A stretch of 64,000 nt of DNA. It comes from Polaribacter sp. Q13 (GTDB lineage Bacteria; Bacteroidota; Bacteroidia; Flavobacteriales; Flavobacteriaceae). This document shows, piece by piece, positions 8,672-17,402 of the stretch (position 1 is its first letter; every line of letters begins with the position of its first letter). The stretch lies in assembly GCF_016858305.2 (NCBI RefSeq), contig NZ_CP074436.1:3926001-3990000 (forward strand), given 5' to 3'. The notes beneath the pieces are model-generated. The model was not told the DNA's origin. It saw only the letters and a program-made list of their open reading frames with translations, and made no database searches. The position numbers were made by a program, and so were the translations under genes.

Positions 8672-9800
8672 TTTTAAATATTTTCGAAACCGCTTTTATC
8701 ATTTCTTCATTATTAGAGTAGGTTAGTTGGTAACAGTTTAAAGTACTAAACCAATCTAAAAATATTTGTGCATTTTCTTTTTTTGGAGAGATCCAAGAGT
8801 CTGGAATTAATTGCTGAAAAGCAGTTAATTTAGAAATTTTCTCACAAGTTAAATCAGCATCTTTTTCATATTTAATAAAGACCAAATCATTACATGGTAA
8901 ATGATTAAAGTAATTAGTATTGTTGGGTTTTAAATATCGTACAACCTTGTTTAATCGGGTAAAGTTATATTCTGCGGATGTTTCTAATTCAGGATAAATA
9001 GGAAGCAACGTTTCTAAACTGTTTTGTTTGATGGATATGGATGCAGGAAAACTGTACACTTCTCTTTTTTCGATATCTATAGGTACAAAATCGTCTGCTA
9101 AACACGTAAAACCGTGTGCTTGTAATAGTGCTAATGAGGTACTTTTTCCGTTGCCTGAATCACCTAGAAATAAGATTGATTTCTTTTCATCGCTTACAGC
9201 GGATGCGTGAAAAACCCCCATCCATTTATCTTCTTCTTTCTGATGAATTTTCTGAATAAATTGCATAGAAAACTTTCCTTGAAAATAATGAATATCATTA
9301 TGACTCCAAGCTCCTATTAGGTTTTTATCAACTATAAGAAAGATGAATTTATTGTTTATAAAAACATCAAATTCATAGTCAAATTTGGTGGTATCATTAA
9401 TCACTAGATGAGCAAACTTTGGATGCACTAGAGAAAGCTCTTTTTCGCTTAAATAAGAAACTTTAAAAACAACGTTGTTAACTTTGTAATACTTTATAAA
9501 TTCAAATGAAGTAGGCGTTTTAAGGTCTTTGTAATCTTGGAGTATTTCGGACTCAATATCATTTTTTGTTTCGTAGAATTTTTCTTCTAAATCGATAATA
9601 AAATCGATAGTACTATCTGCGGGCACTCCTAGTTTTTTAGATAAACCTTGTGCTATGTCATTAACAGATATGCCTTCATTTAACCTTTTTAAAATATCGG
9701 CTGTTTTATTTTCTAAAATTAGATATTCATTATTGTTTTCAAACCAAACAATAGTTTTATCTTCTGCTGTCTTGTATAAGAAATTTGATTGTTTTTTCAT
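8661..9800 (-). CDS. PqqD-like (RRE) domain fused to HPr-kinase-like domain
   Basis: A 379-residue protein. Residues about 15-75 (EYLILENKTADILKRLNEG...) resemble PqqD, the fold that binds RiPP leader peptides. Residues about 190-379 resemble HPr kinase/phosphorylase: WMGVFHASAV at 193-202, Walker A GDSGNGKST at 213-221 and LADDFVPI at 234-241. True HPr kinase is shorter and has no PqqD domain, so this is not the carbon-catabolite regulator. HPr-kinase-like enzymes in lasso-peptide clusters phosphorylate the precursor. Here no lasso cyclase, B1/B2 protease or precursor is adjacent. It has its own promoter and overlaps the downstream nucleotidyltransferase. The function, perhaps phosphorylating a peptide or glycan, is inference. 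Confidence 0.8.
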   Translation of the reverse strand: MKKQSNFLYKTAEDKTIVWFENNNEYLILENKTADILKRLNEGISVNDIAQGLSKKLGVPADSTIDFIIDLEEKFYETKNDIESEILQDYKDLKTPTSFEFIKYYKVNNVVFKVSYLSEKELSLVHPKFAHLVINDTTKFDYEFDVFINNKFIFLIVDKNLIGAWSHNDIHYFQGKFSMQFIQKIHQKEEDKWMGVFHASAVSDEKKSILFLGDSGNGKSTSLALLQAHGFTCLADDFVPIDIEKREVYSFPASISIKQNSLETLLPIYPELETSAEYNFTRLNKVVRYLKPNNTNYFNHLPCNDLVFIKYEKDADLTCEKISKLTAFQQLIPDSWISPKKENAQIFLDWFSTLNCYQLTYSNNEEMIKAVSKIFKNEL

Positions 9801-9806
9801 AAAGAA

Positions 9807-9835
9807 TAAAAGTAGTTATTTTATTACTTATACAA
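9807..9835 (-). promoter_or_regulatory. Candidate promoter of the PqqD/HPr-kinase-like operon
   Basis: On the minus strand TTG (9835-9833) is followed after about 18 bp by TACTTTTA (9814-9807), close to the Bacteroidota TAnnTTTG -7 element. The start codon at 9800 is only 6 bp downstream, so the transcript would be nearly leaderless. Confidence 0.4.
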
Positions 9836-9844
9836 AACAAAAAT

Positions 9845-9860
9845 GCCTCAAAATTGAGGC
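9845..9860 (-). terminator. Terminator of trkA-trkH
   Basis: A 7-bp stem GCCTCAA/TTGAGGC with a tight AA loop is followed on the minus strand by ATTTTTGTTTTG. It lies 64 bp after the trkH stop and separates this operon from the next minus-strand unit. Confidence 0.6.
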
Positions 9861-9923
9861 GTTTGTTATTTAAAAATAATTATGGTTATCAAATATTTTT
9901 TTTAATAAAAGTATACCTTAAAC

Positions 9924-11426
9924 TTAATTTTTACGCCAAAAGAAAGGGGTAAATAAAATTAGTACAGTAAAAAGTTCTAAACGACCAATAAGCATTAAAA
10001 AGGAACAAAACCATTTGGCGGCATTAGATAAATGCGCATAACTATTTACCGGACTCACACTTTCAATAGCAGGGCCAATGTTTCCTAAAGAAGAAGCGGC
10101 TGCACCTAGTGCAGACATAAAGTCTAACCCAAATAAAGTAAGTATTACAGAGGCCAAAACAAAAATAAGCATGTAAATAATAAAAAAAGATAATATATTA
10201 AATACAATAGTAGGTGGTACTGATTTTCCGTCTAATCTTACAGGTATAATGGCGTTTGGGTGTAAGGCTTTCTTAAATTCTAGAAAACTACTTTTAAGCA
10301 TAACAATATGTCTTACTATTTTTATACCACCACTTGTAGATCCTGCAGAACCACCTGTAAAAAATAAAGCAAAGAAAATACCTGTGGCAAAGAAGTTCCA
10401 CATAGTAAAATCTGCACTTACAAAGCCTGTTGTTGTTACTACAGAGATCACCATAAATAGAGAATGTCTGATAGCGCTTTCTACTTTTCCATAGACCATT
10501 GGATGTACTATGGTTGTTTGTAAATTTGGGTCTTGAAAAAAGATGATGATAATAGCTATTAACATCGAAACACCTATGATTCCAAAAAAGTAATATTTAA
10601 ATTCTTCGCTTTCAAATACTCTACGAACTTTTCCTTTTAAGGCAAAATAAGTCAGTACAAAGTTTGTTCCTGCTACAAACATAAAAAATATAATAATGTA
10701 TTGTACTAAAGGAAGGTTGTTATAGAAAGCTACACTAGTATTTTTTGTAGAAAAACCACCTGTACTCATTGTTGCCATGGCATGATTAATAGCGTCAAAC
10801 CAAGTCATACCCGCAACTTTTAATAAAAAAAATTGAGCAAACGTTAGTGCTATATAAATTAAATACAGTCGTTTTGCCGTATCTGTAATTCTTGGGTGTA
10901 ATTTATCTGCAGAAGGGCCTGGAGCTTCAGCCATAAAAAGTTGCATTCCTCCAATACCTAAAAGAGGTAAAATTGCAACAGTAAGAACGATTATTCCCAT
11001 TCCTCCAATCCAATGCGTAGCACTTCGCCAAAATAAAATTCCTTTTGGCATGGACTCTATGTCTGTTAATATAGAAGAACCTGTGGTAGAATACCCAGAA
11101 ATGGTTTCAAAAAAAGCATCTGCAACACTTGGTATGGTTCCAGAAAATAAATAAGGCAACATTCCTGTAAGTGTGAGTATTAGCCATCCTAAGGATACTA
11201 TTAGGTATCCTTCTTTTTTTTTAATATTGGTGCTTTTGGGTTTGTTTAAAAAATAAAGTAAAAGCCCAATAATTATCGTTACAATTCCTGCATTTAAAAT
11301 GCCCCATTTAGCGTCTTCATTATGAAACACGCTAAACGGATACGCGATAAACATGAAAATTCCGTTTAATACTGCCGTAATACCTAAGAATCGAAATATT
11401 ATTTTGGTGTTTAAACTACTGGTCAT
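9924..11426 (-). CDS. trkH: TrkH family potassium uptake protein
   Basis: A 500-residue inner-membrane K+ translocating subunit with about ten hydrophobic segments in the fourfold M1-P-M2 arrangement. Pore-loop-like stretches include ETISGYSTTGSSIL (first), NHAMATMSTGGFST (second), VISVVTTTGFVS (third) and AAASSLGNIGPAIE (fourth). The length is normal for TrkH. It starts 2 bp after the trkA stop, so both are made from one transcript; the RCK protein TrkA gates the pore with nucleotide binding. The assignment is secure. A KtrB-like label is the only alternative, and the length and the long TrkA favour Trk. Confidence 0.93.
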   Translation of the reverse strand: MTSSLNTKIIFRFLGITAVLNGIFMFIAYPFSVFHNEDAKWGILNAGIVTIIIGLLLYFLNKPKSTNIKKKEGYLIVSLGWLILTLTGMLPYLFSGTIPSVADAFFETISGYSTTGSSILTDIESMPKGILFWRSATHWIGGMGIIVLTVAILPLLGIGGMQLFMAEAPGPSADKLHPRITDTAKRLYLIYIALTFAQFFLLKVAGMTWFDAINHAMATMSTGGFSTKNTSVAFYNNLPLVQYIIIFFMFVAGTNFVLTYFALKGKVRRVFESEEFKYYFFGIIGVSMLIAIIIIFFQDPNLQTTIVHPMVYGKVESAIRHSLFMVISVVTTTGFVSADFTMWNFFATGIFFALFFTGGSAGSTSGGIKIVRHIVMLKSSFLEFKKALHPNAIIPVRLDGKSVPPTIVFNILSFFIIYMLIFVLASVILTLFGLDFMSALGAAASSLGNIGPAIESVSPVNSYAHLSNAAKWFCSFLMLIGRLELFTVLILFTPFFWRKN

Positions 11427-11428
11427 AA

Positions 11429-12775
11429 TTATTTAAATAAACGCTCTACAGCAGTTATAGCTTCTGGCAAACAGAATACAATTACTTTATCACCAGTCTT
11501 AATCTGCATATTTCCGTCAGGTAAAATTGCTTTTTTATCTCTAATAACGCCACCAAAAACAGCCGCTCTTGGAACACGTAAATTTTTAATAGGAAATTCA
11601 GAAACTTTGGCACCTTCTTGAACCTCAAATTCAAAAACTTCGGCATCTACATTATGTAAATTGGCTAGATCTAAAATTTCACCTTTTCTAATATGTCTAA
11701 AAATGTTGCTTGCTGCAAGTAATTTTTTGTTAATTAAAGATTGAATTCCAATGGTTTGAGAAATATCAATATAATCCATATTTTCAACTAAAGCCACCGT
11801 TTTTTTAACTCCTTTAGATTTTGCAACTAAACAAGACATAATATTGGTTTCAGAGTTTCCTGTAACTGCAATAAAAGCATCTGTTTCTCTAATGTTTTCT
11901 TCTTCTAATAGTTCTAAATCTCTTCCATCTCCATGAATAACTAAAGTATCGCTTAGTTGCTCTGCTAGGAACTCCGCTTTATCTTTTTTCTTTTCAATTA
12001 GTTTTACTCTAAAGTTATCTTTACAAAGCTTTCTTGCTGTTTTTTCTCCAATACTACCACCTCCAAGAATCATTACATTTTTAATATGAAGTCGCTTTTT
12101 ACCTGTAATAGGATATAGATCTTTCATACTGTAATTAGGGACACAAAAATAGACTTGGTCGCCTATTTCATAAACAACATCTCCTCTAGGAATAATGGTT
12201 TGAGATTCTCCTTGTCTTTTAATGGCAATGGTTATAAAATCTACATCAGAAAATTTTTGTTTGGCCTCTTTAACTGTTAAATTTACAATGGGAGATTTAT
12301 AGGTTAATGGCGTTCCTAACACATTAAAAATACCACTTTCAAAGGCTACAGTGTCATTAAAAGAAGATTGATTTAACAACATTTTAATTTCGTTTGCGGC
12401 TAATTCTTGCGGAGAAATCATAAAGTCTAAACCAAATTGGGTAAAGTCTACTTCACAATTATTTAGAAATTCTGGATTGTCTATTCTTGCAATTGTTTTT
12501 TTAACCCCTAATGATTTACCAATCACAGAAATTGTAAAATTGGTATTCTGGCTATCGGTAACGGCAATTAATAAATCAGCAGAATCAATACCAATTTCTT
12601 TTAATAATTTTATGGATGTAGCATCTCCTTTTTTAGTAATAACGTCTAAATGACTGTTAAGATATTCTAGTTTTTCACCATCAAAATCTATGATATAGGT
12701 GTCTTGAGATTCGTAAGAAAGAAGTTTAGCTAAGTGAAAACCAACGTCTCCAGCTCCTGCTATGATAATTTTCAT
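11429..12775 (-). CDS. trkA: Trk system potassium transporter TrkA
   Basis: A 448-residue cytoplasmic regulator with two tandem RCK units. Each has a Rossmann NAD-binding domain (MKIIIAGAGDVGFHLA at the N terminus; VMILGGGSIGEKTA near residue 235) followed by a TrkA-C domain (residues about 140-220 and 370-448). The acidic ends of the Rossmann beta2 strands (YIIDFD and KLIEKK) fit NAD(H) binding. The double-RCK length is typical of TrkA rather than single-RCK KtrA. It is the first gene of the trkA-trkH operon. A TATATTTG -7-like element lies 24-31 bp upstream of the start. Confidence 0.94.
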   Translation of the reverse strand: MKIIIAGAGDVGFHLAKLLSYESQDTYIIDFDGEKLEYLNSHLDVITKKGDATSIKLLKEIGIDSADLLIAVTDSQNTNFTISVIGKSLGVKKTIARIDNPEFLNNCEVDFTQFGLDFMISPQELAANEIKMLLNQSSFNDTVAFESGIFNVLGTPLTYKSPIVNLTVKEAKQKFSDVDFITIAIKRQGESQTIIPRGDVVYEIGDQVYFCVPNYSMKDLYPITGKKRLHIKNVMILGGGSIGEKTARKLCKDNFRVKLIEKKKDKAEFLAEQLSDTLVIHGDGRDLELLEEENIRETDAFIAVTGNSETNIMSCLVAKSKGVKKTVALVENMDYIDISQTIGIQSLINKKLLAASNIFRHIRKGEILDLANLHNVDAEVFEFEVQEGAKVSEFPIKNLRVPRAAVFGGVIRDKKAILPDGNMQIKTGDKVIVFCLPEAITAVERLFK

Positions 12776-12798
12776 AAATTAAATATAGGGATAATGGG

Positions 12799-12806
12799 CA
12801 AATATA
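12799..12806 (-). promoter_or_regulatory. Candidate -7 element upstream of trkA
   Basis: The minus-strand TATATTTG matches TAnnTTTG exactly, 24 bp before the trkA start codon. No TTG was found at the ideal distance, so only half of the promoter is supported. Confidence 0.4.
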
Positions 12807-12969
12807 GAAAGAGTTTTCATGGAAAAGAGAAATAAAATAAAGTTTTCAGTTTTAATGAAAGTTAGAAATGAATTATAATTCATTTTTTTCTATAAAAAAC
12901 TGATAAATATCTTTTTTTCTATAAAATAGAAACTTTAGATTTACCACTCAAAAATATAAAACACATTTT

Positions 12970-15234
12970 GTGAAATTAAATCATTTACGCTCATCAGTCC
13001 TTTTAAAAGCAAGTTTTTATTCAATCATATTTTTCTGTATTATTTCTTTTTCTTCTTGTGATAAAAAAGTTGAATACAAGGAAGTTACTAAAGATGATGG
13101 TGTTTTCCTTTCGGGTAAAATGATTCCTGATGATCATTTTTTAGGAGATCAAAAATGTAAAGAATGTCATCAAGATCAGTTTAAAAAATGGAAAGGATCA
13201 GATCATGATAAAGCCATGCAAATTGCAGATAGTGTTTCTGTTTTAGGTGATTTTAATAATAAAAAATTCGTAAGTCAAGGAGTTACTTCTCACTTCTACA
13301 AAAAGGATACGGATTTTTATGTAAATACAGAAGGACCAGATGGTGAAAATCATGATTATAAAATTGTTTATACTTTTGGTGTTACACCTTTGCAACAATT
13401 CATTGTGCAATTTCCTAATGGACATTATCAATGTTTAAGAACTGCTTGGGATTCTGTTAAAAATAAATGGTTTGATTTATATCCAGATTTTAAGGTTGTG
13501 CACTCAGAATGGTTGCATTGGTCTAGAGGCGGTTTAAATTGGAATAATATGTGTGCCGACTGTCACTCTACAAATGTTCGTAAAAATTACGAAGAGAAAA
13601 CGCATAGTTATGATACTAAGTTTGCAATTATTAATGTAAACTGTGAAGCTTGTCACGGACCAGGAAAAAAACATGTTGCCGATGTAGAGGAGCTTGGTGA
13701 AAAATATGTTGCAAGCGGAACTTTTCAAATGACTACAGATACTGCGCCAAGAGAATTGGTAGATGAATGTGCCCGTTGCCACATGAGAAGAGAGCAGTTT
13801 TCTGAGTTTTTTAATTTTGAAGGGACACTTTTAGATCATTATTATCCACAATTATTAGAAGCCCCTTTGTATCAAGCAGACGGACAAATTTTAGATGAAG
13901 ATTATGTGTATGGTTCTTTTTTACAGAGCAAGATGTATAATAATGATGTTACTTGTACGAATTGCCACGATGCACACACGTTAAAACTAAAGTTTGATGG
14001 GAATAAATTGTGTGCCCAATGTCATGCACCAGAAACATTTGATACACCAGAACATCATTTTCATCAACCAAATACAGATGGTGCAAAATGTATAAATTGC
14101 CACATGCCTGGTAGATTTTATATGGGAAATGATTTTAGAAGAGACCATAGTTTTAGAATACCTAGACCAGATTTAAGTGTTAAATACGGAACGCCAAATG
14201 CATGTGCAGGCTGTCATAAAGATAAAGACGATGTTTGGGCGGCCAAAAGCTTTAAAAAACTATTTGGAGAAGTAGATTCTATTCATTTTTCAGATAAATT
14301 AGCACCAGGAATTACCATGCAACCTAACGGACATGTAGGGCTAATTGAATTGATGCATGACAAACATCAACCAGAAATAGTAAGAGCTTCTGCCACAAAA
14401 GTATTGTCTAATTATAATGCGCAAAATTTTGTGCAAGATTATATTTCTCTTTTAAATGATGATTCTGCCTTAGTAAGAGGTGCTAGTGTAGATGTTTTAA
14501 GTAGTGTAAATAGCACAGACTATACGGCATATTTTTTACCACTTTTAGAAGATCCAAAAAGAAGTATTAGAATTAAAGCTTTTTATGGATTAGGAGGCGT
14601 AAAAGAAGCAGATATTCCTGAAGTTTACAAAGAGAGTTATGCTAAAGTAAAGAAAGAGTTCTACTTAAATTTAAAAACAAATGCAGATTTTGTAGGATCA
14701 AGAATGAAAAGAGGAGATTATTATCTGAAACAAGGTAATATGGCAAAAGCTATAGAAAGTTTTGAAAGTGCCTTGTCAATTGATAATATCAATAATCAAA
14801 TCAGAATAAGTTTAGCTACATTATATTACAATAATAAAGAGTACAAGAAGGCAGAAGATGCTTTTAAAATTGTTATTGAACAAGAACCAAAATATGGGCC
14901 TGTTTATTATTCTTTAGCTTTAATGTATGCAGAATTAAATAGAGTAGATGAAGCAATTGTTCAGCTTAAGAAGGCATCGAAAATAATGCCAGATAATATT
15001 CGTGTTTATTATAATTTGGGTTTATTATATGATAAAAAGAAAGATTATAAAAATGGAGAAAAAGCCTTGGTTTCTGGTCTTAAGGTAGAAGGTACAAATG
15101 AAGGTTTATTGTATGCGTTGGCTTATTTATATTCTAAGTCTGATCAAAATGAAAAAGCGAAAAATATTGTACAAACATTAATTGATTTGTATCCAAACAA
15201 TCAGCAATATAGAAATTTTTTAAATCAATTATAA
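12970..15234 (+). CDS. Octaheme c-type cytochrome lipoprotein with TPR repeats
   Basis: 754 residues starting at GTG 12970. A lipoprotein signal ends in FSSC (Cys30), so the protein is probably membrane-anchored outside the cytoplasm. Eight CXXCH haem motifs begin at Cys63, 195, 225, 267, 329, 348, 374 and 412. Residues about 440-550 look HEAT-like (ATKVLSNYNAQ, GASVDVLSS, RIKAFYGLG). From about 570 to the end there are at least four TPRs (MKRGDYYLKQGNMAKAIESF, VYYSLALMYAELNRVDEAI and so on). The haem part resembles the cytochrome c554/multihaem cytochrome c3-like group. An electron-transfer or redox-enzyme role is likely, but donor and acceptor are unknown. The TPRs suggest assembly with partners. 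It stands alone, upstream of radC. Confidence 0.85.
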   Translation: MKLNHLRSSVLLKASFYSIIFFCIISFSSCDKKVEYKEVTKDDGVFLSGKMIPDDHFLGDQKCKECHQDQFKKWKGSDHDKAMQIADSVSVLGDFNNKKFVSQGVTSHFYKKDTDFYVNTEGPDGENHDYKIVYTFGVTPLQQFIVQFPNGHYQCLRTAWDSVKNKWFDLYPDFKVVHSEWLHWSRGGLNWNNMCADCHSTNVRKNYEEKTHSYDTKFAIINVNCEACHGPGKKHVADVEELGEKYVASGTFQMTTDTAPRELVDECARCHMRREQFSEFFNFEGTLLDHYYPQLLEAPLYQADGQILDEDYVYGSFLQSKMYNNDVTCTNCHDAHTLKLKFDGNKLCAQCHAPETFDTPEHHFHQPNTDGAKCINCHMPGRFYMGNDFRRDHSFRIPRPDLSVKYGTPNACAGCHKDKDDVWAAKSFKKLFGEVDSIHFSDKLAPGITMQPNGHVGLIELMHDKHQPEIVRASATKVLSNYNAQNFVQDYISLLNDDSALVRGASVDVLSSVNSTDYTAYFLPLLEDPKRSIRIKAFYGLGGVKEADIPEVYKESYAKVKKEFYLNLKTNADFVGSRMKRGDYYLKQGNMAKAIESFESALSIDNINNQIRISLATLYYNNKEYKKAEDAFKIVIEQEPKYGPVYYSLALMYAELNRVDEAIVQLKKASKIMPDNIRVYYNLGLLYDKKKDYKNGEKALVSGLKVEGTNEGLLYALAYLYSKSDQNEKAKNIVQTLIDLYPNNQQYRNFLNQL

Positions 15235-15266
15235 TGACCCTTTACTAGCTTTCGTTAGTGTTGTTT

Positions 15267-15286
15267 AGGTTCTAAATTTAGAACCT
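15267..15286. repeat. Perfect 20-bp palindrome upstream of radC
   Basis: AGGTTCTAAATTTAGAACCT equals its own reverse complement. It lies 33 bp after the cytochrome stop and 47 bp before radC. No U-tract follows, so it may be a weak terminator, an RNA processing hairpin or a dimeric repressor site. Confidence 0.5.
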
Positions 15287-15332
15287 ATCAAAATAGTTAA
15301 CTTTCAATTTTGTATTTTTATAAAAAAAGAAG

Positions 15333-16019
15333 ATGGAAAAGTTAACTATTAAATCTTGGGCTTTAGATGATAGACCAAGAGAAAAACTGTTGGCAAAAGG
15401 AAAGGCAGCACTTTCTGATGCAGAATTAATAGCAATCCTTATTGGTTCTGGTAATAGACAAGAAAGCGCAGTAGCTCTTTCTAAAAGAATTTTACAAGCT
15501 GTAGATGGCAACATAAACGAGCTTGCAAAATTATCCGTAGAAAAATTAACAACATTTAAAGGCATAGGAGAAGCAAAGGCAATTGCTATTATTACGGCTT
15601 TAGAAATAGGAAAAAGAAGGCAATTAGAAATTGCCTTAGAAAAACCTAAGATTACCAGTAGTAAAGATGGTTTTAATGTAATGCAACCTGTTATTGGAGA
15701 TTTAGAGCACGAAGAATTTTGGGTGTTGTTTTTAAATAATTCGAACAAAGTTTTAGCTAAAAGTCAGATAAGCAAAGGAGGTTTAACAGCTACTGTGGTA
15801 GATGTTAGATTGTTGTTTAAAAGAGCCTTAGAATTGGCTTCTGTAGCAATGATTGTATGTCATAACCATCCTTCAGGGAAATTGCAACCTAGTAATGCCG
15901 ATAAACAACTTACTCAAAAAATTAAAGAAGCAGGAAACACTTTAGATATAAAACTCTTAGATCATTTAATAATTACTGAAAAAGCGTATTTTAGCTTTGC
16001 AGATGAAGGGTACTTATAG
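15333..16019 (+). CDS. radC: RadC family JAB-domain protein
   Basis: 228 residues, the normal RadC length. The N-terminal UPF0758/HhH part (WALDDRPREKLLAKG, GIGEAKAIAIITALE) is followed by the JAB/MPN metalloprotease-like domain. That domain carries the JAMM motif HNHPSGKLQPSNAD at about residue 176, with both His and the Asp kept, plus an upstream acidic residue in EEFWVLFLN. RadC is conserved near mobile and repair genes, but its biochemical role is unsettled; the old radiation-repair role was not upheld. The ATG follows an A-rich leader. A heptad-phased repeat starts 5 bp after the stop codon. Confidence 0.93.
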   Translation: MEKLTIKSWALDDRPREKLLAKGKAALSDAELIAILIGSGNRQESAVALSKRILQAVDGNINELAKLSVEKLTTFKGIGEAKAIAIITALEIGKRRQLEIALEKPKITSSKDGFNVMQPVIGDLEHEEFWVLFLNNSNKVLAKSQISKGGLTATVVDVRLLFKRALELASVAMIVCHNHPSGKLQPSNADKQLTQKIKEAGNTLDIKLLDHLIITEKAYFSFADEGYL

Positions 16020-16023
16020 TCCA

Positions 16024-16086
16024 CAGTCTTCAGTAGACAGTTTTCAGTCAGTACATCACTGAATACTGAGGACTGAAAACTGCCAA
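16024..16086. repeat. Heptad-phased inverted repeat after radC
   Basis: CAGTNNN occurs four times in strict 7-bp steps (16024, 16031, 16038, 16045). After one TACATCA unit, CTGNNNN occurs four times at 16059, 16066, 16073 and 16080. The halves are reverse complements: CAGTTTTCAGTC (16038-16049) pairs with GACTGAAAACTG (16071-16082), and 16024-16035 pairs with 16064-16075 with one mismatch. It could fold as a long hairpin between radC and the deacetylase gene. Its role is unknown. Confidence 0.75.
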
Positions 16087-16097
16087 CTAAATAAATC

Positions 16098-17402
16098 ATG
16101 ATACTAGTTTACACACATAAAATTACACCGAGAGTTCGTTATATTTTTAAGCACATTCTTACAAGAACTTTATTAATTCCTGTAGATTTTACTTCTAAAG
16201 TTGAAGAATTTGTGGCATTTAATGGGCCTAAAATGACCTATACAAAAACACCATTAGGGAATGAGTTTTTTGTAAAAAGTAACAGTTTATTATTTGAACA
16301 AGGTGTTAATGATATGGAGATTTCTATTCAAAAATGGGATGAAGTTCCTTGTTTCTTTAAAACCGGGCCAAAATCTTCTATTCCTTTTGATGTTTTTGCG
16401 GCAAGTTTCTATCTAATTACTAGATATGAGGAGTATTTACCACATGTAAAGGATATTCATGGACGTTATACTGCAGACCAAAGTTTAGCGTATAAGCATC
16501 GTTTTTTAGAAAAGCCAGTAGTAGATATTTGGGCGTATAAATTATTAGATGCTTTAAAAGAAAAGTTTCCAGATTATGAATATAAAAAACGTGAATACAA
16601 ATTTATTTCTACGATAGATATAGACAATGCTTACGCTTATAAATATAAGAGTTTAGTAAGAAGCGTAGGTGGTTTTTTAAATGATTTAGTTCATTTAAGA
16701 ATACTTAATGTTTGGAATCGTTTTGCTGTGACTTTTAATATTAAAAATGATCCTTTTGACACTTTTCATAGAATTTTAAAAGTTAGAAGAGAACAAGATG
16801 TTAAAACTATTTTTTTCTTTTTAATTGGAGATTATACTACTTTTGATACCAATGTCTCTGCATCTAAAAGAAAGTACAGATTACTAATTAAAGAAATGGT
16901 AGATTATGCCAAAGTTGGTTTGCATCCTTCTTATTTTACGATGAACAATGCTCCTTTATTAAAAAAAGAAAAACACAGATTAGAAGAAATTATTAATTCA
17001 CCAATTCAAAGATCTAGACAACATTATTTACGCTTTAGTTTACCAGACACCTATCAAAATTTAATAGATTTAGAAGTAGAAGAAGATTATTCTATGGGGT
17101 ATGCAAGCAATGTTGGTTTTAGGGCAAGTACATGTACTCCTTTTTATTTTTACGATTTAGATTTCGAAATTCAAACACCTTTAAAAGTATTTCCTTTTGC
17201 CTTAATGGATACTACTTTAAATGATTATATGAAACTAACTCCTAAACAATCTTTAGGTAGAATTAGAGATATAAAAAACGAAGTAAAAGCGGTTAATGGC
17301 TGTTTTATTACTTTATTTCATAATGAAAGTTTAAGTGATTATTTACGTTGGAAAGGTTGGAAAAGATTGTATGAATCTATGGTTAAAATAGCAGTTTCGT
17401 AA
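16098..17402 (+). CDS. Polysaccharide deacetylase family protein
   Basis: 434 residues, no signal peptide. An N-terminal domain of about 160 residues typical of Bacteroidota members precedes a NodB-like region. Its motif 1 is STIDIDNAY (Asp174, Asp176) and its metal-site motif 2 is GLHPSYF (His276, Ser278); the second His of classical HxxxH/S motifs is absent, as in this subfamily. Related enzymes remove N- or O-acetyl groups from envelope polysaccharides. The stop codon overlaps the next start by 1 bp (TAATG), so it forms an operon with the GNAT/FemAB-like gene. A role in lipopolysaccharide or capsule tailoring is inferred from the neighbours. Confidence 0.8.
   Translation: MILVYTHKITPRVRYIFKHILTRTLLIPVDFTSKVEEFVAFNGPKMTYTKTPLGNEFFVKSNSLLFEQGVNDMEISIQKWDEVPCFFKTGPKSSIPFDVFAASFYLITRYEEYLPHVKDIHGRYTADQSLAYKHRFLEKPVVDIWAYKLLDALKEKFPDYEYKKREYKFISTIDIDNAYAYKYKSLVRSVGGFLNDLVHLRILNVWNRFAVTFNIKNDPFDTFHRILKVRREQDVKTIFFFLIGDYTTFDTNVSASKRKYRLLIKEMVDYAKVGLHPSYFTMNNAPLLKKEKHRLEEIINSPIQRSRQHYLRFSLPDTYQNLIDLEVEEDYSMGYASNVGFRASTCTPFYFYDLDFEIQTPLKVFPFALMDTTLNDYMKLTPKQSLGRIRDIKNEVKAVNGCFITLFHNESLSDYLRWKGWKRLYESMVKIAVS

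Noticed and set aside
8661..9800. Calling the PqqD fusion a true HPr kinase (hprK)
   Set aside because: The N-terminal PqqD-like domain and the lack of a nearby ptsH do not fit the regulatory enzyme.
15278..15748. Minus-strand frame of 156 codons opposite radC
   Set aside because: Antisense to the well-conserved RadC N-terminal domain; no RBS-like or promoter signal.
16024..16086. CRISPR array reading of the period-7 repeats
   Set aside because: Units are 7 bp without spacers, far below CRISPR repeat length, and no cas gene is present.
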